From Nemertoderma westbladi (lineage: Eukaryota; Xenacoelomorpha; Nemertodermatida; Nemertodermatidae), in the NCBI GenBank assembly GCA_032718475.1, contig JAUCBJ010006287.1, positions 1-42,612 on the forward strand: a stretch of 42,612 nucleotides of DNA, given 5' to 3'. This document shows positions 1-10,896 of the stretch, piece after piece. The notes beneath the pieces were generated by a model. It had not been told where the DNA came from. It searched no databases and worked only from the letters and a program-made list of their open reading frames with translations. The first letter of the stretch is position 1. Each line of letters starts with the position of its first letter. Position numbers and translations under genes: made by a program.

Positions 1-1238
1 GTAACCAACCAATAAACCATACATACAATCGCATGGCAATGAATAATAAAAAAAGTAAACATTTAATTTCATGATGATAATACAATAATATTACATTTAA
101 CCGGAAACTGTGGTATAAAGTAATTCATAAGAGTAGCCTACTGTTTAAAGTCAATTAGTTACGTGTCATAATGTTAATAAAATTTTATTCCAAAATTAAT
201 ACATTACAAACGCAGGGCGAGTAAGGACATCTTTCAAGGAAAGCGACACTATTTCCATGCCAATCCCGCTATCTGCTATCTTTCTGACTGACTGTACGAC
301 AAAGTCTCTAATAAATCTTACTCCACTCAACTCTTCTACTTCCAGTCAACATTGCAACAACAGTCAACGAATAAAATAATAAATAAATATTTGTTAAAAT
401 CAAAGGTTTCAGTTTCATTTTTGTAACGGTTGCCGGATGTAGCGTAGCGTTTATCTTCCCCCACCAAATAAGTATGAGTGATTCAATTTAATGTAATGGA
501 TAATTATAAAAAATAATGTAAGAAGAAGTTATTTGAAGCGGAGTATTATAAAAATAGTGTAAAAATTTATTTAATATTGTGTTGGGAATTTGGTGAAAAT
601 ATATTAAAACCAGGGAGTTATTTAATATGGCTGAAACAAATTATATATATGCCTTGTAGATAGGTAATAGAATCGATAATACCTACCTACCTACCCATAA
701 TAAACAATAATCAATATTATTATTATTATATTAATATGGAACTACAATACCTGCATTGAATATTATACATTAAATAAAAATTAATAAAACTCATTTTTAA
801 ATGGAATGATTGGAATTATTTAAATTCACTTTTACTTACACTATATACATACTGTAATAAAATAAATAAAAAACTGAAGTTAACAGAATATTTAACAACT
901 TTAGTTTGCACCTTAACGGTACCAATAATATAATGTATAACTTTATACGGCGGGTAACTTAATGCGGCGGGTGATGACAATTAATACAGTACAGCAGTAA
1001 CGTCCTTAAAGAAACATGGGAAGTAGGCCCGTTACCGTACTACCAGTACAGATAGAGATAGCCAATTCACTTTATGATCTTTGATTCTTTAATTCACAAA
1101 GTGAAGCATTAAAAGATAAATAATAAAATATGTATACATATAAATAAAACGGCACCAGCTTGATAATAAAATAAATTAAAATTAATTGAGAAAAGTTCTC
1201 GATTGGACGGCCGGCCTCTCTAACACTAAGTAATTCAC
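1..1238. other. AT-rich intergenic DNA
   Basis: No protein-like reading frame, RNA gene or clear element was seen. The stretch holds short AT-rich simple repeats (ATT runs near 715-735, a TACC run near 680-695) and nothing else I can support. Confidence 0.6.
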
Positions 1239-1244
1239 TTTATT
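1239..1244 (-). terminator. Candidate polyadenylation signal of the DUF4243 gene
   Basis: AATAAA on the minus strand (TTTATT on plus), about 210 nt beyond the stop codon of the questin-oxidase-like gene. It is placed as expected for a poly(A) signal, but the hexamer is common in AT-rich DNA. Confidence 0.35.
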
Positions 1245-1452
1245 TCCCAGTCCATATGTGCACTGCGAGTGATTGCGCACAGATATAGGCCGTCGGAATA
1301 CTATTTACCTGTCATGGTGGTCAAGTATGTAGTGCACATCCACGGGCAGTTCTATAGCCACGGTACTCACTCATACGATAGAATTCAGTATTATGGGTCA
1401 TTTGATCACAAAACATTTACAACCACACGTTGTAAAGGGAAATCGTTTAACC

Positions 1453-2697
1453 TTAGGTGCGTAAGTTGAAACGAGTTTCGCCCAGACGGAAAAGGAATTT
1501 GTTTGGGAGGCGTATAAGTGAATTGAGAGCGGCGGACTTATACAGATCAGCTGGCCCCCCCTGCTGGTACCGGTCCCAACAGATCTGGACAAGTTTAACC
1601 GTGTGTACATCGTGGGTTACATCGCTAATCACATCCTCTTTTATCTCCTCCCAAGATTTCGAATCGAGAACCTCCTTAGACAGAACAGGTTCGCCAGACA
1701 CATTGGACACGCCTTCAGCTATACACCAGATGGCTAGCGATATGAGGTAGGATCGAACCATCATGTTGATGTGATTGATGTTGGTAATAACTGGTAGAAC
1801 CTGCCTCAAGGCCCAAGCTGAAGTTACGCAGTGCAGCAACACAAAATCGTTAGCCCTCGTGCCTGTGCTTGAGTTGTATAACATCGTAGCCATATCGATT
1901 AAATGGTCGCCTATTGTGGTAGCGATATCTACAGTGGCAGACTCGTTTTCGAAAGGAAACGTTATAGAGTTAATAACGTTTAATACTGGTCTAACACAGT
2001 TGGGAGTAGAAAATAATTCATCGAAATTATTTTTCATATTATCATACGGCCAATAGTATTCTTCGAGAGAAAGATTGGGTTGAAGGGAGGTTAGGACTTC
2101 TACTAACTCTGGGTTTGTAGTAACGGATAGCAGATTTTGAACAACTGAGATAAAATTAGAAGGGCCTTGGGCTAAAGGTTGGGACATTACGTCATCCGGT
2201 AGGTTTATAGGTATGTTGTGGAAGTGCAGGAATGTTAATCCTTCTACGATTACACGCGGATTCTTTACCGTCTGACCGTAACCAACCTGGATAATCCCGT
2301 GTAACAAATTTCCAGCCATCCCCTTAACTAACGACGGTGCTTCCTGCCTAATAAGTTCGTCGGTTGATCCTAACTTTTCTAACAAACTTCTGTAGTACTT
2401 AACCAACGGGTAATACTCTGACTCTGCTCCGAGGTACCGCAGACTATCTTCTTTGCTCATTGGCGGTGCGCTGTCAATCTCGGCATTGTACGCATTCGGA
2501 TCAAAATGAAGGCGTTTCGAGTAACGGGAAGCGAATACAGCTATTCGCTCGGTTGTGGCGCCCAATCGGTGTAGGGCAATAATGCCGTGCGTAAGGTGTG
2601 TGGTATGGTGTCTACCCAAACCATCAAGATAGTCAACATAGAAATGTTCCGTTGAATGACTATTAAGGATTTGATCAATGCTTGAAACCGAATCCAT
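1453..2697 (-). CDS. Questin oxidase-like protein (DUF4243 family)
   Basis: Single open frame of 414 codons from ATG (2697-2695) to TAA (1455-1453). The family is known from fungal questin oxidase, an enzyme acting on anthraquinones in a Baeyer-Villiger-type ring opening; animal members have no settled role. Seen here: an N-terminal HxxHGxxALxRLGA-like segment (residues 34-47), LLHGIIQVGYG (131-141) followed by EGLTFLHFHNIPI (152-164), and a C-terminal LLHCVTSAWALRQVLP segment (287-302). These three blocks, in this order, are what I recall of the family. There is no signal peptide or membrane segment, so a cytosolic protein is likely. Length fits the family. No splice sites interrupt the frame. 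The exact substrate cannot be inferred, and family assignment rests on motif recall. Confidence 0.75.
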   Translation of the reverse strand: MDSVSSIDQILNSHSTEHFYVDYLDGLGRHHTTHLTHGIIALHRLGATTERIAVFASRYSKRLHFDPNAYNAEIDSAPPMSKEDSLRYLGAESEYYPLVKYYRSLLEKLGSTDELIRQEAPSLVKGMAGNLLHGIIQVGYGQTVKNPRVIVEGLTFLHFHNIPINLPDDVMSQPLAQGPSNFISVVQNLLSVTTNPELVEVLTSLQPNLSLEEYYWPYDNMKNNFDELFSTPNCVRPVLNVINSITFPFENESATVDIATTIGDHLIDMATMLYNSSTGTRANDFVLLHCVTSAWALRQVLPVITNINHINMMVRSYLISLAIWCIAEGVSNVSGEPVLSKEVLDSKSWEEIKEDVISDVTHDVHTVKLVQICWDRYQQGGPADLYKSAALNSLIRLPNKFLFRLGETRFNLRT

Positions 2698-2802
2698 TAT
2701 AATAACAAATATAGCGTATTAGACAATAAGAGGTCTGCCGGCAGATGTATTGTTATTAGGCGATACCGGTACTTTATTCCAATTTCATAGGAGGAAGAAA
2801 CA
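2698..2802. other. Short upstream region of the DUF4243 gene
   Basis: Presumed 5' flank and promoter of the minus-strand gene. No TATA box or other defined element could be assigned with confidence. Confidence 0.3.
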
Positions 2803-2979
2803 GGGGGGGGGGGGGGGAACTGGACGCAAAACCCGCCTTGGTGAATTAATACACCAACTCAATGTTAAATTCTCAATTTGCAATTACTGAATTATTTGCG
2901 TCGAATTTCCCCTGGAGAGGCTGAGAGGGATGGATTTTTATTGCGTCCAGCCCCCCCCCCCCCCCCCCCCCCCCTCCCC
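2803..2979. mobile_element. Short inverted-repeat element bounded by poly(G) and poly(C)
   Basis: A 15-nt G run (2803-2817) followed by CTGGACGCAA (2820-2829) is mirrored by TTGCGTCCAG (2941-2950) followed by a 24-nt C run (2951-2974). The ends are therefore inverted repeats of at least 10 bp plus the homopolymers. No coding capacity; no target duplication was recognised. Most likely a MITE-like element or a hairpin formed by one. Confidence 0.5.
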
Positions 2980-3626
2980 ATCTGCTATCTGGATAGGAAA
3001 TAAGGTCTGAAAAGCATATCTACCGTCAGATCGTACGGATCCCGATCCCATACAACCATAAAAACTGCAAACCATTAGGCCTACCGACACAAAACCGCGT
3101 GGATACTAAAATTCGCATACAATAGAGGCCCACTTTTTATATATAAAACATACCGGTACGTGAATGAGGCGCCTTTGTGCGGCAGAAGCTGCAAGCCATC
3201 TTCTGATGTTAGCGAACAATTATAATTATACTATGGCTACGGTAGGGGCTAAGGGATTAGCTAGTTAGTTATATATTCTGATTTTTTTTTTCAATTCAAT
3301 TCAATTTATTTATTTCTCTTCCGTCTATATATATGTATTTTTTTTTGTTTTGGTTTCCGACACACACTGAAGTGCAAAGTAACACTGACATACTTACTGA
3401 CTTAATGATTGTGGTGATTTGTAGAGGTACTGACTGGTGACTGTGATATCGGTTTGTTTTTTAGGTTACCGGTAGGGATCGTTGCTGAAGCTCATTAATG
3501 TTTGCTAGCATCGGAGGACAGACCGGCTGAATACCCTTTCAGTAAGTCAGCGACAATGTGTGTGTGGAAATCATAATTTCAATAATTACGTATAGAACTA
3601 AAACAAATAGAAATAAACACTGATTT
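2980..3626. other. Intergenic DNA without recognised genes
   Basis: Contains T-rich tracts near 3280-3350. No reading frame with protein-like composition and no clear repeat boundaries were seen. Confidence 0.5.
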
Positions 3627-3860
3627 CTACGGTGGCTGAATTGTGCCACTTAATACTTTTTTTTTATTTTTTTTTTGAAGCGACTTTTTGGTCGACCAAA
3701 AAGTACTTTTTGGTCGACCAAAAAGTACTTTTTGGTCGACCAATAAGTCGACTTTTTGGTCGACCAAAAAGTAGTTTTTGGTCGACCAAAAAGTAGTTTT
3801 TGGTATTGAAAAAAAAAAAATAAAAAAAAAGTATTAAGTGGCACAATTCAGCCACCGTAG
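3627..3860. mobile_element. 234-bp hairpin element with perfect 50-bp inverted termini
   Basis: Bases 3627-3676 and 3811-3860 are exact reverse complements, starting CTACGGTGGCTGAATTG on each strand. ATTT directly repeats on both sides (3623-3626, 3861-3864), a possible short target duplication. The interior is a tandem series of about 21-22-bp units, each itself a palindrome centred on GGTCGACC flanked by TTTTT/AAAAA. Open frames through it are by-products of the repeat. Non-autonomous; superfamily unknown. Confidence 0.75.
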
Positions 3861-3864
3861 ATTT

Positions 3865-4345
3865 CTTAACACATTGAAATAAAATAATTAAAAACTATGA
3901 TAGGTGAGATAATGAAGATCTCATCTATGTATTTTTTTTTATGTATAATTGAATTATTTTATACTATTACATAATTAATTTACATTATAGTAAGACATTG
4001 ATTTCGACAAGTATTGTCAAATGTCAAGTAAAATATTATTGAACATTGAGTTGAGATTTGCCCTTCTACTTAAATGTTAATTGCATCCACCTGTAAGTGT
4101 AATTTTATTTACTAATTATAACTTCTAATTAGGTATTTGTACTAGGTGGTGTTCCCCCTGTTTATATTTTAATGTTTCAAATTACACTGAGTGTCTTAAA
4201 ATTAAAATAAAATAAAGATAAGTATCTTATTATGAAAGTGTTTAATGACATGATGCCTCCCTGCGAGGCATCGCTCCAGTAGTGGTGAGGTCAACAGGTT
4301 GGGGTGATCCGATGCAAGCAGTAGCGTGGAGAGAAGGTGTATTTC
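3865..4345. other. AT-rich intergenic DNA
   Basis: No gene-like frame. I see no supported feature between the 234-bp element and the hairpin starting near 4346. Confidence 0.45.
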
Positions 4346-4495
4346 TATATTGTATTGTGTATAATAATGTAGGACTTTATCTCACGCCGGTCCCGGGTGT
4401 TAATATTTACAAGAACGAGAGGAGCGAGCGAGTGAAATATTGAAACGAGGGACCGAAGTGAGATAAAAGGTACATTATTCACAATATAATGTTGT
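4346..4495. repeat. Hairpin-forming inverted repeat (MITE-like)
   Basis: TATCTCACnnnGGTCCC (about 4379-4396) pairs with GGGACCnnnGTGAGATA (4449-4464), and the outer flanks continue the symmetry (TGTGTATAATAATGTA against TACATTATTCACA). The centre carries TAATATTTAC against GTGAAATATT. About 150 bp in all, non-coding. Confidence 0.5.
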
Positions 4496-4639
4496 TTTAT
4501 TGTTAAATTTCTGGAGTACTTAACAAGATGTATAAATATATAACATTTACCACATTCTTATATTTGTATATGTTTTGTTAACGACGCACGAACATCTTCG
4601 CTATTATATACCAAATTTTTAGAACTATGTTCTACAATA

Positions 4640-6760
4640 AGGTCTATAAGTTCTAGGGTCTTCTTTATTGCCATAGCAACGGGAGTTTTCCTCCTAATAC
4701 GGGAATGCCTATGGTTTCTCAAAATTTGGTAAATAATGCATTTCAGTATTACAGTATTTTAAACATTACAACAATATATTTGAATTGACTTCAATGTTCT
4801 TAGCAACGAAAGTTTACCATAGTAACGGTATCCGTAGCGGTTATATAAGAGTAGTAAGATATCCGTAGCAATGGCATGTTTTGCATAACAATGATAATTT
4901 TATCATAGCAACGTCGGCTCAATGCAGTTTCCGATACACTTATACACGATACACTTTTTCAATACACTTACTTACTTACTTGTACTGTTGTAAACCACAT
5001 AAAGTCACATTCACAATAAAAACATATAAGTGGCAAGCAACTGTTTTTTTTCCACAGCAACTGTAAGTTATCCTTAGCAACGGTATAGCGATAATGAATG
5101 ACGCCTTTAGCTTAGCCACGAATTGTTTTACATGGTAACAACTATTTTTCAAGTGAGACTAAATATTCTTCATCAACTGGTGGAGAGTTTTCTATAGCAA
5201 CAGCGAGTTTTCATAGTAGGAAGGAATGCCTATTCACAACCATTGGTGAACTTCCACAGTAAATCCTTCGACTCTGTTTCCTAAAGGAATGACTGTTCAC
5301 CACCATGGGTGAACTTCCACAGTAAACCCTTCCACTCTGTTTCCTAAAGGAATGACTGTTCACTACCATGGGTGAACTCCCACAGTAAATACTTCGACTC
5401 TGTTTCCTAAAGGAATGACTCTTCACCACCATATGGGTGATCTTCCACAGTAAACCATTCCATTCTGTTTCTTAAAGGAATGCCTGTTCACTACCATGGG
5501 TGAACTTCCACAGTAAATCCTTCGAATCTGTTTCCTAAAGGAATGACTGTTAACTACCATGGGTGAACTTCCACAGTAAATCCTTCGACTCTGTTTCCTA
5601 AAGGAATGACTGTTCACCACCATGGGTGATCTTCCACAGTAAACCCTTCCATTCTGTTTCCTAAAGGAATGACTGTTCACTACCATGGGTGATCTTCCAC
5701 AGTAAACCCTTCCACTCTGTTTCCTAAAGGAATGCCTGTTCACCACCATGGATGATCTTCCACAGTAAACCCTTCCATTCTGTTTCCTAAAGGAATGACT
5801 GTTCACTACCATGGGTGATCTTCCACAGTAAACCCTTCCACTCTGTTTCCTAAAGGAATGCCTGTTCACCACCATGGATGATCTTCCACAGTAAACCCTT
5901 CCATTATGTTTCCTAAAGGAATGCCTGTTCACCACCATGGGTAATCTTCCACAGTAAACCCTCCCCCAATCTGTTTCCTAAAGGATATTCACCACCGTGG
6001 GTGATCTTCCACAGTATACCCTTCCACTCTGTTTCCCAAGTTGCCTTGGTTCCCATTCAGCGACCAGTTAAGGATGAACACCAGGGTTGGGGTAGGCTGC
6101 AGCATTTAAAGCATGCCCCGTTTTTGCCGAAAACATCATTATTAAACATAGCATAAACTGTATAAAAAAATTGCGAAAATCCAGCTGTTGCATTAATATG
6201 CCGTATCTGCGATAAATTTACCGTTACTATGCACTAAGAATTTTGCTATAGAAAACTCTCCACTTCGCCTCGCCAAGCTCGCCTCTTATATGTAAAACTC
6301 ACCTTTTATGTACTGTAATAACATGTTGTTGTGGAAAGACCGCTGTTTACAATGAAAACACGTCGTTGCTAAGCTAAAGTAGCCGTTGCTATGATAAAAT
6401 TATCAATGTTATGCAAAACATGCCATTGCTACGGATATCTTACTACCACCGGTACTCTTATATAAAATTCGCAGTTTTATGAAGAAAAAAAACGCAAATG
6501 CAAATGTTAATACTGTGAAAAACCCAATGTTCTTATGAAAAACACCCCGTTGCTAAGGTAAACTTTCGTTGCTAAGAATAATGAAGTCAATTCAATTATA
6601 TTTTTGCAATGTTTAAAATAATGAATAGCATTATTTACCAAATTTAGAGAAACACAACAGGCATTCTCGTATTAGGAAGAAAACTCCCGTTGCTATGGCA
6701 ATAAATCATTGCATTGTTAAATAAAATAAAAAAAATAATAGAAGACCCCATACACTTTTA
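4640..6760. mobile_element. Large fold-back structure with minisatellite core
   Basis: The left arm (about 4640-5205) and right arm (about 6235-6760) are diverged inverted copies. For example TTGCCATAGCAACGGG near 4670 matches CCCGTTGCTATGGCAA near 6685; GATATCCG near 4858 matches CGGATATC near 6430; and GAGAGTTTTCTATAGCAA near 5184 matches its complement near 6243. The arms are rich in CCGTTGCTATGG-type words. The centre is the 60-bp tandem array described separately. No transposase was seen. Arm edges are approximate. Confidence 0.65.
5216..6035. repeat. 60-bp minisatellite, about 13-14 units
   Basis: Unit of the type GTTTCCTAAAGGAATGACTG, then TTCACCACCATGGGTGA, then CTTCCACAGTAAACCC. Because 60 is a multiple of three, the minus strand keeps an open frame of 171 codons (5423-5938) plus 73 more (5211-5432), a 20-residue repeat containing SHSFRKQ and RVYCG. 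Copies differ freely at amino-acid positions, so I regard the frames as a consequence of the period, not a gene. Confidence 0.85.
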
Positions 6761-7804
6761 ATAATAAAAAATCCTTAAATTCTTAATCTCTAAGGCGAAT
6801 AAAATACCAAAACGATACTGGAACTGCATAAATAATAAAATATACCCGTTGCTATGGTAACATTAGAATAATGAATTCGCTTGTGATCATGAATGTTGTC
6901 TATATAACATATTGATATGCATATGAAATACAATATATGACATGTTTTTGACGGATATTCCACATACTACATGCGTCGGTAAATAATTGTCTTAGGTTAT
7001 GAACATGTAAGGTAATTGACCCTAAATGGATTTCTTTGTAAACTGATAGTAACTATATTTAAAGTGATGAAACATTACAGGTCTTTTTTGCTAGTTTCCA
7101 TGGTTACATGGCAACTGCGAATCCATTTTTATGGCGTCACAATTAAAAATATAGAGGGTCTTATTGACAATATATTTGGAATGTATCAAATTTTACCACA
7201 AGTGGAACATATATTTGGCAATGGTTTAGAAAACTATTGATACTTGCAAAAATTCACCGAAATTTTCAGTAAAAACGACATTTGAAGACGCATTTAGAAC
7301 AGTTGCCATAGTAACTGGATACTAAAATCTGCCTCAACGGATTCTCCGATGCCGGTTTAGGGGGGATAGCTCATGGTTAGAATTCTATAGGGTCATTAGA
7401 AGATGGTGTTTCGCAAATGACCCTCGTGTTGCCATGGTGAAACGTAACCCAAAAATTCACAATTGAGCTTGGCATCAGACGGATTCGGAATCAGCACAGT
7501 CGATTTAGCTTAAAACCGTTGGATGTCAGCCATTACCCAATTTGCCTTCGCCATCACTATTTCGGCAAAATGGAACCAGACTATTACATCGGTATACAAA
7601 AACTCTATAATCAATAATAATTTAAATGTATTTAGAAATTTATTTAAAAATATTTTTTTTTATTTACTAGCTATTTTAAAATTAAAAAACTATCTATATG
7701 TTTTAGAACATGATATTTTTTATTTCGGGAACAGTTCCACCCGTGCCAACATTTTCGTTGCTTTTTTTCAACAAATTTTCATGCTTTTTTTTTCTTGATA
7801 AATG
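6761..7804. other. Repeat-like DNA with CCGTTGCYATGG words, no gene
   Basis: Further GTTGCTATGG or GTTGCCATAG words at about 6849, 7100 and 7310 suggest related, older repeat copies. CCCGTGCCAACATTTT at about 7740-7755 recurs inverted near 8357-8372, so an inverted-repeat structure may extend from here into the dyad cluster. Small open frames look like AT-rich noise. Confidence 0.4.
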
Positions 7805-8518
7805 TTCTAGAACTTTGAAAAAAGTTCTAGAACATTTTAATTATGAATTTTCGAAAAAAAAATTATTATAAAAATTGTTCAATTTATTATTTTTTATGCT
7901 ATTTTGCATGGTTTTTTCTATTTATAAGAGTTCTAGAACATTTATTGAATGTTCTAGAACATATACCAAATGTTCTAGAACATTTTTATTAACAATTTTC
8001 GATAAAAAAAATTATAGAATATTTGTTCTTTTAAAAAATTATCAAAATTATTGTTTTGGAATACAGAACAACTAACCATAACGGTAACATTCTAGAACAT
8101 TTTTTTTAATGTTAGCTAGGGCTGGTATTGAATACGTAGGCCTACACCATAATGGCATCAATAGTCGATCGTCGACGTCTATCGATATCTATTTTTACTA
8201 CCTATAATTATAAATTATTATTTGAGTACATAAAATTACTAGATATATATGTTAATTATACAAAAAAGTGTTAAAAAAACAAAAAATAATTAAAAATAAC
8301 ATTACAACATTAAAAAGTAGTAGCTAGTAAACTATACACATTTTAGAGCAAAATTAAAATGTTGGCACGGGGGTACTAGTGTGTTATAGGTACACCCCCC
8401 CCTCAATTTTTTTTACTAGCTAGTTTTTGCTATTTCTTTTTATGAAATGTTCTAGAACATGAGATGCATTTGAAAAAAATAATAAAATGTTCTAGAACTA
8501 ATATTTTTTGTTCTAGAA
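7805..8518. repeat. Cluster of nine TTCTAGAA dyads
   Basis: Perfect TTCTAGAA occurs at 7805, 7825, 7931, 7952, 7973, 8090, 8450, 8490 and 8511, mostly inside TGTTCTAGAACA. Neighbouring sites are 20-21 bp apart (7805/7825; 7931/7952/7973; 8490/8511). The dyad fits the TTCnnGAA arrangement of heat-shock-element half sites. It lies 350-1060 bp upstream of the Ly6-type gene. It may be regulatory, or a property of a repeat. Confidence 0.6.
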
Positions 8519-8627
8519 CAAATTTTAAAAAAAGCTTACAAATGATATTTTTTGTTAGTATTTTTTTATTTGATGTCAAGGAAATTGAATAGCAAAACCT
8601 AGCTAGTAAAAAAAATTTGAGGTGGGT
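8391..8627. repeat. Inverted repeat around the distal dyads
   Basis: CCTCAATTTTTTTTACTAG (starting about 8401) is mirrored by CTAGTAAAAAAAATTTGAGG (about 8602-8621). This suggests the dyads at 8450-8518 sit inside a small palindromic element. Confidence 0.45.
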
Positions 8628-8862
8628 TTGGCTTTCCCGGGCACTCTGGGATTGTTCACAATTACGATTTTTTTAAATTTAGATATACAAACGGGTTTGG
8701 TTATAATATGCGATTTAGGCCCTAAAAATATTTTATTTTTCTAAAAAGTATTTGTTCTAGATTATTTAAATACATTTAAACTTTATCTATAGAACATTAA
8801 TTAATTTAAAAAAAGGCAAAAAGCGGCACTGGCGTGTGTCAATCGGTACCACCAGCTACATC

Positions 8863-9477
8863 ATGTGGTGTATCAATACGTTTCAAAAAATGTTACTGCT
8901 ACTGCTGATGATTAGTTTAGGAACATCGATAGCAAATGGGATATTGTGCTATGATACTGGTAATGTCGCTAACCCTGATAGGGAAAACCCCAATTGGTAC
9001 CAGAAATGCACCGGCAGTGACTATGAAGATTGCTTTTCGCAAATGAAGTCCGACGAAATTAAATCATCATCATCTGACGGATTAAAAATTAACGCGAATT
9101 TTAACGGAAGTCCTAATGATTACAATGACGAGTACTGCTTTTGGATCTACGCACACAAAGAAAATCACATAAGAAGGGGAGCTGACAATCTATATTGGAA
9201 ATGCAAAGCCCCAACTGAGAGCGAACCAGCGCCTGGTAAATGTACTGACTACGGATTCAAGGTAAATAGTCAGGGCACCGGTCTAGGAATAGCGGGCGAG
9301 GACAGCGAGTGTTCGTATTACTGTTGCAACACTGATTTTTGTAACAGCGAGAAAAACATGAGAAAAATACTTAATAGAGAACCAATAACAACAACAACGA
9401 GCTCAAGCGCAAACAGATCATTCTCACTAAAAGGTAGCGCTGCAATAATGTGTATCGCGTTGATGCGATTATTTTAA
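8863..9477 (+). CDS. Ly6/uPAR-type secreted, probably GPI-anchored protein
   Basis: The open frame ends in TAA at 9475-9477. ATG codons at 8863 and 8890 are both possible; the second starts directly at a leucine-rich signal peptide (MLLLLLMISL, then a cleavable SIANG stretch), while the first adds nine residues. The mature part has cysteines spaced as in a three-finger fold: LCYDTG, KCTGSDYEDC, YCFW, WKCKAP, GKCTDYG and the diagnostic C-terminal SECSYYCCNTDFCN (CCxxDxCN). A Ser/Thr-rich linker then leads to a hydrophobic tail (AAIMCIALMRLF), as expected for GPI attachment. Family members act at the cell surface in adhesion, receptor modulation or immunity. The particular role is unknown. It is intronless as seen. 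Confidence 0.75.
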   Translation: MWCINTFQKMLLLLLMISLGTSIANGILCYDTGNVANPDRENPNWYQKCTGSDYEDCFSQMKSDEIKSSSSDGLKINANFNGSPNDYNDEYCFWIYAHKENHIRRGADNLYWKCKAPTESEPAPGKCTDYGFKVNSQGTGLGIAGEDSECSYYCCNTDFCNSEKNMRKILNREPITTTTSSSANRSFSLKGSAAIMCIALMRLF

Positions 9478-9698
9478 GGTCGAAAGAAACCGTAACACAA
9501 CCACAACGTAACAAAACTTTATGTAATTAGATACAAACCAGCAAACTATAAACTATTTAATAACTTACTTCCGGGCTCCAGCCTCTTGCACAATATATGT
9601 ATTTATATTTCATCCAATAAGATGGCAATATGTAGCAATGTTACTGTATAACACCGTAAAACAATATGATGGGTTAATCAACCAATCCAGAAAACAAT

Positions 9699-9704
9699 AA
9701 TAAA
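9699..9704 (+). terminator. Candidate polyadenylation signal of the Ly6-type gene
   Basis: AATAAA about 220 nt after the stop codon. Position is suitable, but the motif is frequent in this AT-rich DNA. Confidence 0.35.
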
Positions 9705-10443
9705 TTTATTAGATAAATATAATAACAAATATCAACTTAACTATCTAATGTAATTTCGATTTTACTATAGACTAGTTAAACAAACAAACTTACCATTAAA
9801 TGTAAAGTGAAAAATATTATCAACTGCGGCCCCTCGTGTAACTGTCCTATCTGGTTAATAACGGCGAACAAATATTAACAATGTAAATAGGATGAAAAAA
9901 AACAAATATAAGACACACGTTGGTTGGCTACCAATAGAGTGTGCCCTAATGTTATCTAATGTAAAGTAGATTAGGACGTAATAGGCCTACACGTCTTGGA
10001 GGAATACACTGAGTGACACCCAATAACAAAAAAATGGGCCAATCACACAACGGGTAAAGTGGTTTGCAATTATTTTGAGTTAGATAATGCTACATGGTTG
10101 TTGTTAGTGAAGTAAGTCATTGAACTTATTGGGGGCGGCCCCCATAGTTAACACTACACACAGGTGTGGGTGCAGTAAGCCAAGGTGTGGAATATAATTC
10201 CACGTACTCGGTACTCCAAGTAGCAATAATCAACTTCTTGCTCAGGATCAGATTATATTTTCCGTCTCTATTACATTGTAATCCCAATAAGTGTTTGATA
10301 GCAGGACTTTAACCAACAAATAAACGCATCAATAGATATGTAAAGTTTATTAACTCTATTGACTTTCGTTTATTGTTTTGGTTAAAATAACGTACCACTG
10401 TAACTTGCACTCCCTTAATTGATAATTTAACATTGAGACGAGA
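9705..10443. other. Intergenic DNA without recognised genes
   Basis: AT-rich, with no protein-like frame and no clear repeat boundaries. Around 10375-10415 there is a diverged copy of a TTTATTGTTTTGGTTA...CTGTAAC motif that recurs through the window. Confidence 0.4.
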
Positions 10444-10452
10444 TATTAATTC

Positions 10453-10728
10453 CCCCATGTGAAGAATACCAGGATTTCACTTTTCGGTCGACTTTTTATT
10501 GGATTTTTATATATGAAGATTTTTTATTTTTTTAATTTACCTTTATTAAGTGTTTTATAACGTTTATTTCTGTCTTATAACCTGTACATATACTAATTCG
10601 TTTATTGTTTTGGTTAGATTCAGCCCTTCTGTAACCTGTGTTTTTGGTGAAAACCTGGTATTCTTCACATGGGGTAAACTGCAAAGTGAAATATAACGGC
10701 AGAAAACATGGTATTCTTCACATGGGCC
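10453..10728. mobile_element. 276-bp inverted-repeat element with 9-bp flanking repeat
   Basis: The left end reads CCCATGTGAAGAATACCA and the right end is its complement (TGGTATTCTTCACATGGG, ending near 10726). TATTAATTC is repeated directly on both sides (10444-10452 and 10729-10737), as for a 9-bp target duplication. A second internal copy of the right end sits at about 10654-10674. The interior holds TTTATTGTTTTGGTTAGA...CTGTAACCTG. A 9-bp duplication would suit a Mutator-like (MULE) element; this is inference. Confidence 0.65.
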
Positions 10729-10757
10729 TATTAATTCGCCGAGATAGGATCCTCCAG

Positions 10758-10777
10758 CCCCCCCCCCCCCCCCCCCC
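10758..10777. repeat. 20-nt poly(C) tract
   Basis: Uninterrupted C run preceded by CTCCAG. It resembles the homopolymers at other element ends in this window. Confidence 0.8.
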
Positions 10778-10896
10778 TAACTCAACTTTCCAATTATTAT
10801 GTAGTAAATAATTAATATAATTATAGGATCAAAAATAATAAATCGTTACGAATCATTTTGAGTAATATAACTATTTAATAAAATTGAACTGATGTA

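Noticed and set aside
5211-5938. Repeat-protein gene on the minus strand
   Set aside because: The open frame is explained by the 60-bp period, and unit differences are not biased to silent positions by eye.
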